The translations under genes and the position numbers were made by a program. A stretch of DNA of 64,000 nucleotides from Vreelandella titanicae BH1 (GTDB lineage Bacteria; Pseudomonadota; Gammaproteobacteria; Pseudomonadales; Halomonadaceae), in assembly GCF_000336575.1 (NCBI RefSeq), contig NZ_AOPO01000008.1, positions 124,001-188,000 on the forward strand. Direction: 5' to 3'. The notes beneath the pieces were generated by a model. It made no database searches, had not been told where the DNA came from, and worked only from the letters and a program-made list of their open reading frames with translations. Position 1 is the stretch's first letter, and every line of letters begins with the position of its first letter. Below are positions 17,815 through 26,954 of this stretch, piece after piece.

Positions 17815-18861
17815 ATGACCTCGGAGTGTAGCCCGCGTTTTTTAGCCAGTGATAACACCTCCGGTATCTGCCCGGAGGCGATGGAATATCTACTAGAAGC
17901 CAATCGTTGCGATGACTTGGCCTACGGTAACGATCTCTGGACAGCCCGTGCCGCGGATCGCTTTCGCGAGATGTTTGACTACGACTGCGATGTCTTCTTC
18001 GTTTTCAACGGCACCGCCGCTAACTCCCTGGCACTCTCTGCAATGGGACGCAGCTACCACAGCGTTATTTGCCACGAGCTGGCGCATATCGAAACCGACG
18101 AGTGCGGCGGTCCAGAGTTCTTCTCTAACGGAGCGAAGCTGCTGACCTCTCCGGGTGCCAATGGCAAGCTAACGCCGGAAGGCATTGAGGCGCTGGTCAC
18201 CAAGCGCAGCGATATTCACTACCCAAAACCTAAAGTGGTATCGCTCACGCAAGCCACCGAAGTGGGCACGCTCTACTCCCGGGAAGAGCTCATGGCGATT
18301 CGTGCCATTGCCGATAAACATGACTTGCGCTTGCACATGGACGGCGCCCGCTTTGCCAACGCTTGCGCCAGTCTAAATGCCACTCCCGCAGAAATTACCT
18401 GGCAGGTGGGAGTGGATGCGCTGTGTTTTTCGGGTACCAAAAACGGCTTAGCGTTTGGCGAAGCGATTCTGTTCTTTAACCGTGAATTAGCCGAAGATTT
18501 TTCCTACCGCTGCAAGCAGGCAGGGCAGTTGGCTTCCAAGATGCGCTTTGTCTCAGCGCCGTGGTTAGGGCTACTAGAAAGTGGTGCCTGGTTAACCAAC
18601 GCACAGCACGCCAACGAGATGGCGCGCTACCTATCGGAAGGGCTGCAAGCGCTACCCGGCGTATCGCTCATGTTCCCTACCCAAGCCAATAGCGTGTTCG
18701 TTGAATTGCCGCCCCACGCTATTGAAGCGTTGAAAGCTAAAGGCTGGACCTTCTATACCTTTATTGGCGCAGGTGGCGCGCGTTTTGTATGTGCGTGGAA
18801 CACCACCGTTGAATTGCTGGATGGTCTATTGGCCGATATTCGCGCGGTACTTGAGCGTTAA
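17815..18861 (+). CDS. ltaE: Low-specificity L-threonine aldolase
   Basis: 348 residues of the PLP-dependent aspartate aminotransferase fold. Visible are NGTAANSLAL (cofactor phosphate region), HMDGARFANA with the Asp contacting PLP, and the Schiff-base lysine in CFSGTKNGLAFGE. It cleaves L-threonine or allo-threonine to glycine and acetaldehyde, feeding glycine and possibly betaine metabolism. AAAGGA precedes the ATG. It is monocistronic, followed by a strong hairpin. Confidence 0.9.
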   Translation: MTSECSPRFLASDNTSGICPEAMEYLLEANRCDDLAYGNDLWTARAADRFREMFDYDCDVFFVFNGTAANSLALSAMGRSYHSVICHELAHIETDECGGPEFFSNGAKLLTSPGANGKLTPEGIEALVTKRSDIHYPKPKVVSLTQATEVGTLYSREELMAIRAIADKHDLRLHMDGARFANACASLNATPAEITWQVGVDALCFSGTKNGLAFGEAILFFNRELAEDFSYRCKQAGQLASKMRFVSAPWLGLLESGAWLTNAQHANEMARYLSEGLQALPGVSLMFPTQANSVFVELPPHAIEALKAKGWTFYTFIGAGGARFVCAWNTTVELLDGLLADIRAVLER

Positions 18862-18908
18862 AGCCGTCAGTTACTCTCTTTTTTGCCGCTGTTGGGCGCT
18901 TTTGACCT

Positions 18909-18941
18909 AGTGATGTCGCTGCCTAAAGCAGCGACATCACT
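18909..18941 (+). terminator. Perfect 14-bp hairpin after ltaE
   Basis: AGTGATGTCGCTGC (18909-18922) and GCAGCGACATCACT (18928-18941) pair perfectly around the loop CTAAA. There is no long T-run after it, so termination is likely but not certain. Confidence 0.6.
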
Positions 18942-19154
18942 GCTTTAGCGCTTTGCGTTTATTTGAGATGCTTGGACTAACGCAACTATTCGTCTGAATA
19001 ATTCTCTTATCTATATCGCTGCTGCGTTGAAGGTTTTAGTCATCACTTTTTGCTAATGCTGACTACGCTAAAAAAGCGACACCTCGTTTGGCACGCCGTT
19101 GCGAAACATTTGGCTTGACGGTGACTGCCTGGGGATGGGCCACAGGAGAGTTTC

Positions 19155-21077
19155 ATGAGCATCTTTGATCACGTTCAAGACCGTTTTTCCCGCGTTCAGC
19201 AAGAGGACATGAGCCTGGAGGAGTATCTGGCGCTTTGTCGCCGTGATCCGAAGGTTTATGCCAGCGCCGCCGAGCGCATGCTGGAAGCCGTAGGCGAGCC
19301 TGAAGTGATCGACACGGCGAAAGACCCGCGTCTATCACGTATTTTTTCCAATAAAGTGATTCGTCGCTATCCAGCCTTTGCCGAGTTTCACGGTATGGAG
19401 GAGGCCATTGAGCAAATCGTCTCCTACTTCCGCCATGCGGCTCAAGGGCTTGAAGAGCGCAAACAGATTCTCTATCTGCTTGGCCCTGTGGGCGGCGGTA
19501 AGTCGTCGCTGGCAGAGCGTCTTAAGCTGCTGATGGAGCGGATTCCGTTCTATGCCATTAAAGGCTCGCCGGTCTACGAGTCGCCGCTTGGCTTGTTCTC
19601 ACCCGAAGAGGACGGAGAACTGCTCGAGAAAGAGTACGGTATCCCACAGCGCTATTTGCGCAGCGTAATGTCGCCCTGGGCGGCAAAACGGCTAAATGAG
19701 TACGGCGGCGATATCTCCCAGTTCCGGGTAGTGCGTTTGTACCCATCACGGCTTAACCAGATCGCTATTTCCAAAACCGAGCCGGGGGATGAGAACAACC
19801 AGGATATCTCGTCGCTGGTGGGTAAAGTCGATATTCGCCAATTGGAGCTTTACTCCCAGGATGATCCGGATGCCTACAGCTTCTCTGGCGGTTTATGCCG
19901 TGCTAACCAGGGGCTGATGGAGTTTGTGGAGATGTTCAAAGCGCCGATCAAGGTGCTGCATCCACTGCTTACCGCGACGCAAGAGGGTAACTACAACCCC
20001 ACCGAAGGCATGGGGGCGATACCTTTTGATGGTGTAATTCTGGCCCACTCCAACGAGTCGGAGTGGCAGGCGTTTCGCAATAATCGCAATAACGAAGCGT
20101 TCCTTGATCGGGTTTATATCGTCAAGGTGCCTTATTGTTTGCGGGTTACCGAAGAGATCAAGATCTATCAAAAACTACTCGAAGACTCTTCGCTTAACGC
20201 CGCGCCCTGCGCACCGGACACGCTGCGCATGTTGGCCCAGTTCTCGGTACTGTCACGGCTAAAAGCGCCGGAAAACTCCAATATTTACTCGAAAATGCGC
20301 GTTTACGACGGTGAAAATCTGAAAGACACCGACCCTCGCGCCAAGTCGATTCAGGAGTACCGCGACGCCGCAGGCGTTGACGAGGGTATGCAGGGTCTCT
20401 CCACTCGCTTTGCGTTCAAGATTCTCTCTAAGGTATTTAACTTCGACAGCACCGAGGTGGCTGCTAACCCAGTCCATTTACTTTATGTGCTTGAGCAGGC
20501 GTTGGAGCGCGAGCAACTGCCATCGGAAGTGTTTGAGCGCTACTTGGGCTTTATCAAAGAGTATATGGCGCCTCGTTACGTGGACTTTATTGGTAAGGAG
20601 ATCCAGACCGCTTACCTCGAATCCTACAGCGAGTATGGCCAGAATATCTTTGACCGCTATGTGACCTACGCAGATTTCTGGATTCAGGATCAGGAATACC
20701 GCGACCACGAAACCGGCGAGTTACTAGACCGCCAGGCGCTCAACGAAGAGCTGGAGAAAATCGAAAAACCCGCGGGTATCTCGAATCCTAAAGACTTCCG
20801 CCACGAGGTGGTCAATTTTGTGCTGCGGGCGCGGGCGCAAAACAACGGTATGAACCCGAGCTGGCAGTCCTATGAAAAGCTCAAGGGCGTTATCGAGCAC
20901 AAAATGTTCGCCAATACCGAAGAGCTGTTGCCGGTGATTTCGTTCAATGCCAAGGCTTCTCGCTCGGATCAGAAAAAGCACGAAGACTTTGTGGCGCGGA
21001 TGGTCGATCGCGGCTACACCGAAAAACAGGTGCGGTTGCTATCCGAGTGGTATCTGCGCGTGCGCAAGTCCCAGTAA
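19155..21077 (+). CDS. prkA: PrkA serine protein kinase / AAA+ protein (YeaG)
   Basis: 640 residues, matching E. coli YeaG (644). An AAA+ domain has the Walker A GPVGGGKSSL at 110-119, followed by the C-terminal PrkA kinase-like region. YeaG-type proteins act in stationary-phase, nutrient-stress and nitrogen-starvation responses. Strong Shine-Dalgarno ACAGGAG. It is the first gene of a three-gene unit with yeaH-like and spoVR-like genes. In enterobacteria yeaGH is under sigma S; a comparable promoter probably lies in the 290-base gap upstream, but I cannot assign one. Confidence 0.93.
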   Translation: MSIFDHVQDRFSRVQQEDMSLEEYLALCRRDPKVYASAAERMLEAVGEPEVIDTAKDPRLSRIFSNKVIRRYPAFAEFHGMEEAIEQIVSYFRHAAQGLEERKQILYLLGPVGGGKSSLAERLKLLMERIPFYAIKGSPVYESPLGLFSPEEDGELLEKEYGIPQRYLRSVMSPWAAKRLNEYGGDISQFRVVRLYPSRLNQIAISKTEPGDENNQDISSLVGKVDIRQLELYSQDDPDAYSFSGGLCRANQGLMEFVEMFKAPIKVLHPLLTATQEGNYNPTEGMGAIPFDGVILAHSNESEWQAFRNNRNNEAFLDRVYIVKVPYCLRVTEEIKIYQKLLEDSSLNAAPCAPDTLRMLAQFSVLSRLKAPENSNIYSKMRVYDGENLKDTDPRAKSIQEYRDAAGVDEGMQGLSTRFAFKILSKVFNFDSTEVAANPVHLLYVLEQALEREQLPSEVFERYLGFIKEYMAPRYVDFIGKEIQTAYLESYSEYGQNIFDRYVTYADFWIQDQEYRDHETGELLDRQALNEELEKIEKPAGISNPKDFRHEVVNFVLRARAQNNGMNPSWQSYEKLKGVIEHKMFANTEELLPVISFNAKASRSDQKKHEDFVARMVDRGYTEKQVRLLSEWYLRVRKSQ

Positions 21078-21115
21078 TGGATGGTGTGCTTAAGATGAGC
21101 GTTTAAGGAGGTCGT

Positions 21116-22402
21116 ATGACCTACTTTATTGATCGAAGGCCGAACGCGAAACATAAAAGCGCGGTGAACCGGCAGCGCTTTTTGGAGCGCTACCGTAAGC
21201 ATATCAAGCGCTCGGTTGAAGAGGCCGTTAACCGCCGCTCGATTACGGATATGGAGCGTGGTGAGAACGTTTCGATACCGGCAAAGGATATCTCCGAGCC
21301 GGTCTTCCAGCATGGTCCGGGTGGGGCGCGTAATATCGTTTCACCCGGTAATAAAGAGTTTGTCGCCGGTGATAAAATCCGCCGCCCCAGTGGGCAGGGG
21401 GGCGGTGGTGGCGCAGGCGAGGGCGGCCCCTCTAATCAGGGTGAAGGCGTCGATGAGTTCGCTTTTACGCTGAGCCGCGAAGAGTTTTTGGAGTTTGTTT
21501 TTGACGGTTTAGAGCTGCCCCATTTGCAGCGCAAACCGTTGAAATCGCTTGAAGAGGTCAAAATGGTGCGGGCGGGGCTCTCCCGGGACGGTGTGCCGTC
21601 GCGGATTAGCATTACCCGCTCTATGCGCGAAGCCTATGCTCGGCGCATTGCTATGCGCGCGCCGATTAAACGGGCGTTAAGAGAGGCGATTGATGCCCTG
21701 GAGGCCGAAGAACGCAAGGACACGGTGCTGCGTAATCCCACCCGCATTGCCGAGCTGAAAGCCGAAATTGAGCGCCTGGAGAAGCGCATCGCGGGCGTAC
21801 CGTTTATTGACACCTACGACCTGCGCTACCACCAACTAAGCGCACAGCCTCAGCCTTCCAATCAAGCGGTGATGTTTTGCGTTATGGATGTCTCCGGCTC
21901 GATGACCCAAAACCACAAAGACATCGCCAAGCGGTTTTTCCTGCTGCTCTATCTGTTCTTGGAGAAGCACTACGAGAAGGTCGAGTTGGTTTTTGTGCGC
22001 CACCATACGGCTGCTCGGGAAGTCAGTGAAGAGGAGTTTTTCTACTCGCGGGAAACCGGCGGTACGATTGTTTCCAGTGCGCTGAACCTGGTGAATAAAA
22101 TCATCGAAAAGCGCTATCCCGTTGGCCAATGGAATCTGTATGTGGCCCAGGCGTCCGATGGTGATAACTGGGATGATGACTCGAATATTTGCCGCGACTT
22201 ACTGGTCAAACAGTTGATGCCGCAGCTGCAATACTACGCCTACGTTGAGATCACGCCCCATGACCATCAGTCACTGTGGCATGAGTACGAAAGTGTGGTG
22301 AAAGAGTTCCCCGAGCGCTTTGCCATGCGCCAAATTGTGGAGGCGGGCGATATTTATCCGGTCTTTCGTGAACTGTTTAAGCGCCGCTTAAGCCAGTCCT
22401 AG
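21116..22402 (+). CDS. yeaH: YeaH/YhbH family protein (DUF444)
   Basis: 428 residues. The N-terminal part ([26 protein letters not shown]) and a Gly-rich linker around 95-110 ([12 protein letters not shown]) are typical. The C-terminal von Willebrand A-like domain has the MIDAS-type [11 protein letters not shown]. It is the obligate genomic partner of PrkA, with 38 bases between genes and TAAGGAGG before the ATG. Its molecular function is not established. Confidence 0.92.
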   Translation: MTYFIDRRPNAKHKSAVNRQRFLERYRKHIKRSVEEAVNRRSITDMERGENVSIPAKDISEPVFQHGPGGARNIVSPGNKEFVAGDKIRRPSGQGGGGGAGEGGPSNQGEGVDEFAFTLSREEFLEFVFDGLELPHLQRKPLKSLEEVKMVRAGLSRDGVPSRISITRSMREAYARRIAMRAPIKRALREAIDALEAEERKDTVLRNPTRIAELKAEIERLEKRIAGVPFIDTYDLRYHQLSAQPQPSNQAVMFCVMDVSGSMTQNHKDIAKRFFLLLYLFLEKHYEKVELVFVRHHTAAREVSEEEFFYSRETGGTIVSSALNLVNKIIEKRYPVGQWNLYVAQASDGDNWDDDSNICRDLLVKQLMPQLQYYAYVEITPHDHQSLWHEYESVVKEFPERFAMRQIVEAGDIYPVFRELFKRRLSQS

Positions 22403-22446
22403 TGACCTTGTATACAGGTTAGTGACCGCGTGTAGAGGAGGGGGCT

Positions 22447-24015
22447 ATGAGTGCGACCCGCAAGCGTAAGCCGATTGCCACCGGCTCCGATTGGAACTTC
22501 AGTGTACTGGAGCGTTTTGATGCGGAGCTGGCCAGGCTCGCTGATGAGTATCGGCTAGATACCTATCCTAATCAGATAGAAGTCATCACTACCGAGCAGA
22601 TGATGGATGCCTATGCGAGTGTAGGCATGCCGGTGGGCTATCACCACTGGTCGTTCGGCAAGCAGTTTCTAGCCGTCGAGCAGGCGTACAAGCGTGGCCA
22701 GATGGGCTTAGCCTATGAACTGGTGATCAATTCCGACCCCTGCATCGCTTATTTAATGGAGGAGAATACGCTGATGATGCAGGTGTTGGTGATGGCTCAC
22801 GCCTGCTACGGCCACAACTCCTTTTTTAAGGGGAACTACCTGTTTCGCACCTGGACCGATGCCTCTTCAATTGTTGATTACCTGGTGTTTGCGCGTAAAT
22901 ATATCGCCAAGTGTGAAGAACGCCACGGCGTGCAGGCCGTTGAGCAGTTACTGGATGCTTGCCATGCGCTACAAAACTATGGGGTCGACCGTTACAAGCG
23001 GCCCTCGCCGATCTCTGCCGAGGAAGAAGCGAAGCGCCAGGAGGAGCGTGAAAGCTACCTGCAAACCCAGGTGAATATGCTCTGGCGTACCATTCCTGAG
23101 GCACCTATCAGCGATTCACCGCTGTCAACGGGGGGCCTGCATGCTGACGATGACCCATTGGGCTTGCACAGCGGCGGCCACTATCCTCCGGAACCTCAAG
23201 AGAACCTGCTCTACTTTATTGAAAAAAATGCGCCGCTGCTGGCGCCCTGGCAGCGTGAAATCGTGCGGATTGTGCGCAAGTTGGCGCAGTATTTTTATCC
23301 TCAGCGGCAGACCCAGGTAATGAATGAGGGCTGGGCGTGCTTTTGGCACTACACGCTGATGAACCGGCTCTACGACGATGGCAATGTCGATGAGGGATTA
23401 ATGCTGGAGTTTCTGCAGTCTCACGCGGCGGTCATTAACCAGCCAGCGTTTGATAATCCTCACTTCAGTGGGATTAACCCCTATGCTCTTGGCTTCGCAA
23501 TCTTTATGGATATTAAGCGGATCTGCGACGCACCCACCGATGAGGATCGCGAGTGGTTCCCTGATATTGCAGGCACTCCGTGGCGGGAAACGCTGGAGTT
23601 TGCGATGCGCAACTTCAAGGATGAGTCGTTTATTCAGCAGTTTTTATCACCGAAGGTGATGCGTGACCATAAACTGTTTTTGGTGGTGGATGACGATCAG
23701 GTGGAGACCCTTGAAGTCGCAGCGATTCATAACGAACAGGGCTACCGCCAGGTTCGGGAAGCGCTTGCCACTCAGTACGCGCTCTCTGTCCGCGAACCCA
23801 ATATTCAAGTGGTTGAAGCGGCTATTCGTGGGGATCGCTCGCTAACACTCCATCACGTGCAGGATAGTCGCCGCCCATTAGGCCGCAGTGTTTATCCGGT
23901 GATTCGCCATCTACAGCAGCTATGGGGCTTCCCTGTTCATCTTGTCTCTTTGGAAGAGGGACGGGTAACGCGGCGTTTTCATTGGCCGGTAGAGGATGAA
24001 AGCCCGGCTTCTTAG
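22447..24015 (+). CDS. SpoVR family protein (YcgB)
   Basis: 522 residues, close to E. coli YcgB (510). Typical segments are GMPVGYHHWSFGKQF, NSDPCIAYLMEENTLMMQVLVMAHACYGHNSFF and NEGWACFWHYTLMNRLY. The role is uncharacterised; in Bacillus SpoVR affects spore cortex, while in gram-negatives it accompanies PrkA/YeaH in stress responses. GAGGAGG precedes the ATG. The stop codon TAG (24013-24015) is formed by the TA target of a downstream MITE-like insertion plus the element's first base. Confidence 0.92.
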   Translation: MSATRKRKPIATGSDWNFSVLERFDAELARLADEYRLDTYPNQIEVITTEQMMDAYASVGMPVGYHHWSFGKQFLAVEQAYKRGQMGLAYELVINSDPCIAYLMEENTLMMQVLVMAHACYGHNSFFKGNYLFRTWTDASSIVDYLVFARKYIAKCEERHGVQAVEQLLDACHALQNYGVDRYKRPSPISAEEEAKRQEERESYLQTQVNMLWRTIPEAPISDSPLSTGGLHADDDPLGLHSGGHYPPEPQENLLYFIEKNAPLLAPWQREIVRIVRKLAQYFYPQRQTQVMNEGWACFWHYTLMNRLYDDGNVDEGLMLEFLQSHAAVINQPAFDNPHFSGINPYALGFAIFMDIKRICDAPTDEDREWFPDIAGTPWRETLEFAMRNFKDESFIQQFLSPKVMRDHKLFLVVDDDQVETLEVAAIHNEQGYRQVREALATQYALSVREPNIQVVEAAIRGDRSLTLHHVQDSRRPLGRSVYPVIRHLQQLWGFPVHLVSLEEGRVTRRFHWPVEDESPAS

Positions 24016-24155
24016 GGTTTGTACGAAAAGTCGGCGAGCGAAGACTAGACAAGGCAAAAATCAACGAGAAAGCAGAGTTTACGGGGTGTAAATGAGCATT
24101 TCGAGGCGATTTTTAACGCAGTATTGTTGAGCGCAGGCAGTTTTCGTACAAAGCC
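24015..24155. mobile_element. MITE-like element with TA duplication
   Basis: A 141-bp non-coding element bounded by 15-base inverted repeats: GGGTTTGTACGAAAA (24015-24029) and TTTTCGTACAAAGCC (24141-24155), one mismatch. TA dinucleotides flank both ends (24013-24014 and 24156-24157), as expected for IS630/Tc1-mariner-type transposition. Subterminal CAAAAATC and GATTTTTAA also pair. It carries no transposase, so it would need an element elsewhere. Confidence 0.8.
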
Positions 24156-24170
24156 TAGCTGCTAGTGTGT

Positions 24171-24206
24171 CTTAAACAAAACTACCCCGCTCAAATGGCG
24201 GGGTAG
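24171..24206 (-). terminator. Terminator of the HiPIP gene
   Basis: CTACCCCGC (24182-24190) pairs with GCGGGGTAG (24198-24206). Read on the minus strand it is followed by TTTTGTTT, so it serves the leftward HiPIP gene; the stem could also stop rightward transcripts from the spoVR operon. Confidence 0.8.
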
Positions 24207-24238
24207 AGGTGCTTATACGGCTATCAATTTTTAAACGC

Positions 24239-24553
24239 TTAAGCTTGGGCAGTCCAGGATTGGCACCAGCCAGCGGGTGCTACGCTATTCTCCGGAAATA
24301 GCTGGCAACCCTCAGTGTCTGCATTAAAGAACATGCAGTTATCGCAGCGTTCGCCCTCTTCATAAGCGGGATGATCGCTGGCTTCACTGGCGTCTTCTAC
24401 ATAGTTAAGCGCTTGGGCGTTGCTTGCGGAAGGATCAAGGCGCGGCAGCTCTTGGGCGAAAGCAGTTTTAGAAAGAATGCCAGCTCCCAGTGGAAGGGCT
24501 GCAAGACCCAACATGCTGTTGCGCATAAAGTCACGACGGCTCTTATTAGCCAT
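24239..24553 (-). CDS. High-potential iron-sulfur protein (HiPIP)
   Basis: 104 residues. A Tat signal peptide shows SRRDFMRN and a hydrophobic stretch ending SKTAFA (about 33). The mature part carries the four cluster cysteines in CDNCMFF, EGCQLF and GWCQSW. HiPIPs are periplasmic one-electron carriers with a 4Fe-4S cluster, donating electrons to oxidases or other acceptors; folded export by Tat fits. AAGGAG precedes the ATG. Confidence 0.93.
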   Translation of the reverse strand: MANKSRRDFMRNSMLGLAALPLGAGILSKTAFAQELPRLDPSASNAQALNYVEDASEASDHPAYEEGERCDNCMFFNADTEGCQLFPENSVAPAGWCQSWTAQA

Positions 24554-24901
24554 GATTTCTCCTTATCGTCACGGTCTGACGTTTGGTCACGTTGTTGGGT
24601 GGTTATCCACCTCTTTGTGCTCCGCGTAGTCTTATAAGCCGGAGCTCTCTGCTACATCTTTCAATCAGTTGTATTTTCGACCTACTATTTTTTTCAACCT
24701 ACTACAATTTAGGCCAGCCGTTTTCAACCCTATTCTTAAACTACATGCTAGCGGATGTATAAGGGTTGTGCGAATAGTGCTGCTGGAATAGCGACAATTG
24801 GTCACGCTGTCGCCGGGTGCTGCGCTCGCTTCCTCGTCGCTGCTATACTCTGCCCAGCTTTGACACTACTTTTATGACCATTTTCTCTTAAGGGGCGCGC
24901 C
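24554..24901. other. Divergent promoter region without a gene
   Basis: 348 bases between the HiPIP start and the Lrp-like gene. I see no ORF with a ribosome-binding site. The right part contains TATACT at 24844-24849, a candidate -10 box for the Lrp-like gene. No repeat or strong hairpin is evident. Confidence 0.5.
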
Positions 24902-25177
24902 ATGCAAAACGCAGTCATTTTAATCAATACCGATAAAGGCCAGGTCAAGGCCGTGGCCGAGCGCTTGGCCGATGTAGAGGGCATTAGCGAGGTGTACTCC
25001 ACCTGCGGCCGCTACGACTTAGTGGCCATTGCTCGCACCCGTGATTTTGAAAGCTTGGCTGAATTGGTGACTGAGCGCCTGAACGCCGTAGAAGGTATCA
25101 GCGATACAGAAACCCTGAATGCCATGCAGGTTCACTCCCGCCACGATCTTGAAACCATGTTCTCTTTGGGTTGGTAG
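24902..25177 (+). CDS. Stand-alone Lrp/AsnC ligand-binding (RAM) domain protein
   Basis: 91 residues that comprise only the effector/oligomerisation domain of Lrp family regulators: VEGISEVYSTCGRYDLVAIARTRDFESLAELV and the repeat VEGISDTETL. No helix-turn-helix is present, and there is room for none. Such proteins form ferredoxin-fold oligomers and may bind amino acids or modulate full-length Lrp proteins. AAGGGG lies before the ATG. Confidence 0.85.
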   Translation: MQNAVILINTDKGQVKAVAERLADVEGISEVYSTCGRYDLVAIARTRDFESLAELVTERLNAVEGISDTETLNAMQVHSRHDLETMFSLGW

Positions 25178-25267
25178 CCCTTTATTATTTGGTTACACGC
25201 AAAGCGTTCACGAACGCAGTGAAAATGAAAAATCGCTAATGTAAGCATTTAACAAGGGGAAAGTCTG

Positions 25268-26128
25268 TTGGGAACATCGCTTTTGAGCTGGCGTCGACAG
25301 GGGCGACGCCTGGGCATTGCTGTGCTTTTTGTGGTAGTTGGCACAGGGCTGTGGGAGTTTCAGGAGCGCCAGCATAAAGATGCTTACACCTGGATGGGGG
25401 TGCCAACGTGGGAGGAGTTTCGCCCCACTACGATGCACCGAGTGCTGCGCAATGATGGCTACTTGGTAGGCTGGTCCGATGTGCGGGTCAATCCGCTATG
25501 GGTAAGTTATCAGGTTGAAGCAGTAGACGACTCGAGCATCGGCCCAAGGCCAAATTTTCAAGCCGATTGGCGCACGCTATGGCCGATAGGCACCGACAGC
25601 TACGCCGGTAGCGGTTACGACCGAGGCCATTTAGCACCAAACTACGCCATTGCAGCGGTGCATGGGCGCAGCGCTCAGGTCGATACCTTCCTAATGAGCA
25701 ATATGTCTCCGCAACGGCCCAATCTGAACCGACAGCTCTGGCAGCGGTTAGAAGAAACGGTGATGGATCACTTTGCGCCACGCTTTGAAAGGTTGCAGGT
25801 GATTACCGGCCCCATTTACCCAGAACACTTTATGGATAACGTGTTCAACCGGGTGGGGCTGGTCGAAGTGCCTTCGGCTTTTTACAAGATCATAGTGGCG
25901 CCCCACAGCGAGGCACCATTGGCGTTGGCGTTCATCATGCCACAAGACGTTCGGGGCAATGAGCCGCTAGATGACTATTTGGTGACCATCGATGAGATTG
26001 AGGCACGCACAGGGCTTAACTTCTTCCCCGACCTGACACCACAGCTTGAGGCTGTACTGGAAGGTGAGCTGCGTATACAAGGGTGGGCGCTGGAAGATGT
26101 AGCAAAGCGGCCGGGGCGGTATCAATAG
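25268..26128 (+). CDS. Exported DNA/RNA non-specific endonuclease (NUC1 family)
   Basis: 286 residues from a TTG start with AAGGGGA seven bases upstream. An N-terminal hydrophobic helix (about 15-30) anchors or exports it. The catalytic motif is YDRGHLAPN, with the DRGH His as general base, followed by SNMSPQRPNLNRQLWQRLE with the metal-binding Asn. These beta-beta-alpha metal nucleases degrade nucleic acids outside the cytoplasm, for nutrient recovery or antagonism. No immunity gene is adjacent, consistent with an exported nuclease. Confidence 0.88.
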   Translation: MGTSLLSWRRQGRRLGIAVLFVVVGTGLWEFQERQHKDAYTWMGVPTWEEFRPTTMHRVLRNDGYLVGWSDVRVNPLWVSYQVEAVDDSSIGPRPNFQADWRTLWPIGTDSYAGSGYDRGHLAPNYAIAAVHGRSAQVDTFLMSNMSPQRPNLNRQLWQRLEETVMDHFAPRFERLQVITGPIYPEHFMDNVFNRVGLVEVPSAFYKIIVAPHSEAPLALAFIMPQDVRGNEPLDDYLVTIDEIEARTGLNFFPDLTPQLEAVLEGELRIQGWALEDVAKRPGRYQ

Positions 26129-26244
26129 TTGTCGAATGCCTTTTGTATCCAAGCCATATTGTTCCGCTTTTCTATTTCTCACCCTAAATTAATGACATCT
26201 AATTTAGACTTAATTAAAATTAATTTTTATTGAATTTTGCTTTA

Positions 26245-26258
26245 ATTATCATGATAAT
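26245..26258. promoter_or_regulatory. Candidate Fur-type operator
   Basis: ATTATCATGATAAT is a perfect 14-base palindrome resembling half of the Fur consensus (GATAATGATAATCATTATC). It lies 80-95 bases upstream of the XRE/TonB-receptor pair in a very AT-rich stretch. Iron control of a siderophore receptor is expected, but the match is partial. Confidence 0.5.
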
Positions 26259-26339
26259 GGCTTAAAGGATGATTTCAAAAAAACCTCTTGGGTGTGCGAT
26301 CAGGAAGGTCAAGCACATCTAATTGTAAGGCTATCCTTT

Positions 26340-26954
26340 ATGAGTGGGAGACGGTTTTCAACATCGTTAAATGAACTAATTGAACAGTCTAATCTCACCA
26401 AAACCCAGTTGGCCGAGCGGGCAGGTATTTCTCGTGCAAGCCTGTATAACTTGCTCAGTGGGGACGTGGCAGAGAGCAAGCTTTCAACGTTAATTCGTCT
26501 CTCTTCGGCACTCGGTGTTCACCCGCTCGACATTATTCATCCCTACTTTCATAAAAGCATGCGCGGTAGGCTGGCGACTACTCACCAAGCGGGCACCGCC
26601 TTTATCGAGGATGTTACTTACCCGGATTACTCGTCTGTGATGCCGCATCAAACCTTTGTAAAAACATGGGCGGTCATGAATACAGGCAAAGTCCCTTGGG
26701 AAAACTTATTTTTAGTTTGTCAGGATGCACCTGTCGAAGTAGGTGGCATGGCCATGGGGCTCCAACCTGATCAACCCCGGATAGCCATTCCTAAAACGGT
26801 ACCAGGCGAGAAAATTTTGCTGTCCGTTACATTAACCGCACCTGGGTTGCCTTGTACTGTTAAATCGGAATGGAAAGCCACTGATGCCAACGGCAAGCTA
26901 TGTTTTCCAGGCAAACTGCCGCTCTATTGCATTGTTAAGGTGTGCTCATTGTGA
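26340..26954 (+). CDS. XRE-type regulator with C-terminal NBR1 Ig-like domain
   Basis: About 204 residues from ATG 26340; an in-frame GTG at 26292 would add 16. The N-terminal helix-turn-helix is TKTQLAERAGISRASLYNLLSG. The C-terminal half reads FVKTWAVMNTGKVPWENLFLV, then AIPKTVPGEKILLSVTLTAPG and a final LYCIVKV, the pattern of NBR1-type Ig-like domains. The stop codon overlaps a GTG of the TonB receptor gene, so the two are probably translationally coupled. The likely role is control of the receptor operon; the sensing function of the Ig-like domain is unknown. Confidence 0.75.
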   Translation: MSGRRFSTSLNELIEQSNLTKTQLAERAGISRASLYNLLSGDVAESKLSTLIRLSSALGVHPLDIIHPYFHKSMRGRLATTHQAGTAFIEDVTYPDYSSVMPHQTFVKTWAVMNTGKVPWENLFLVCQDAPVEVGGMAMGLQPDQPRIAIPKTVPGEKILLSVTLTAPGLPCTVKSEWKATDANGKLCFPGKLPLYCIVKVCSL

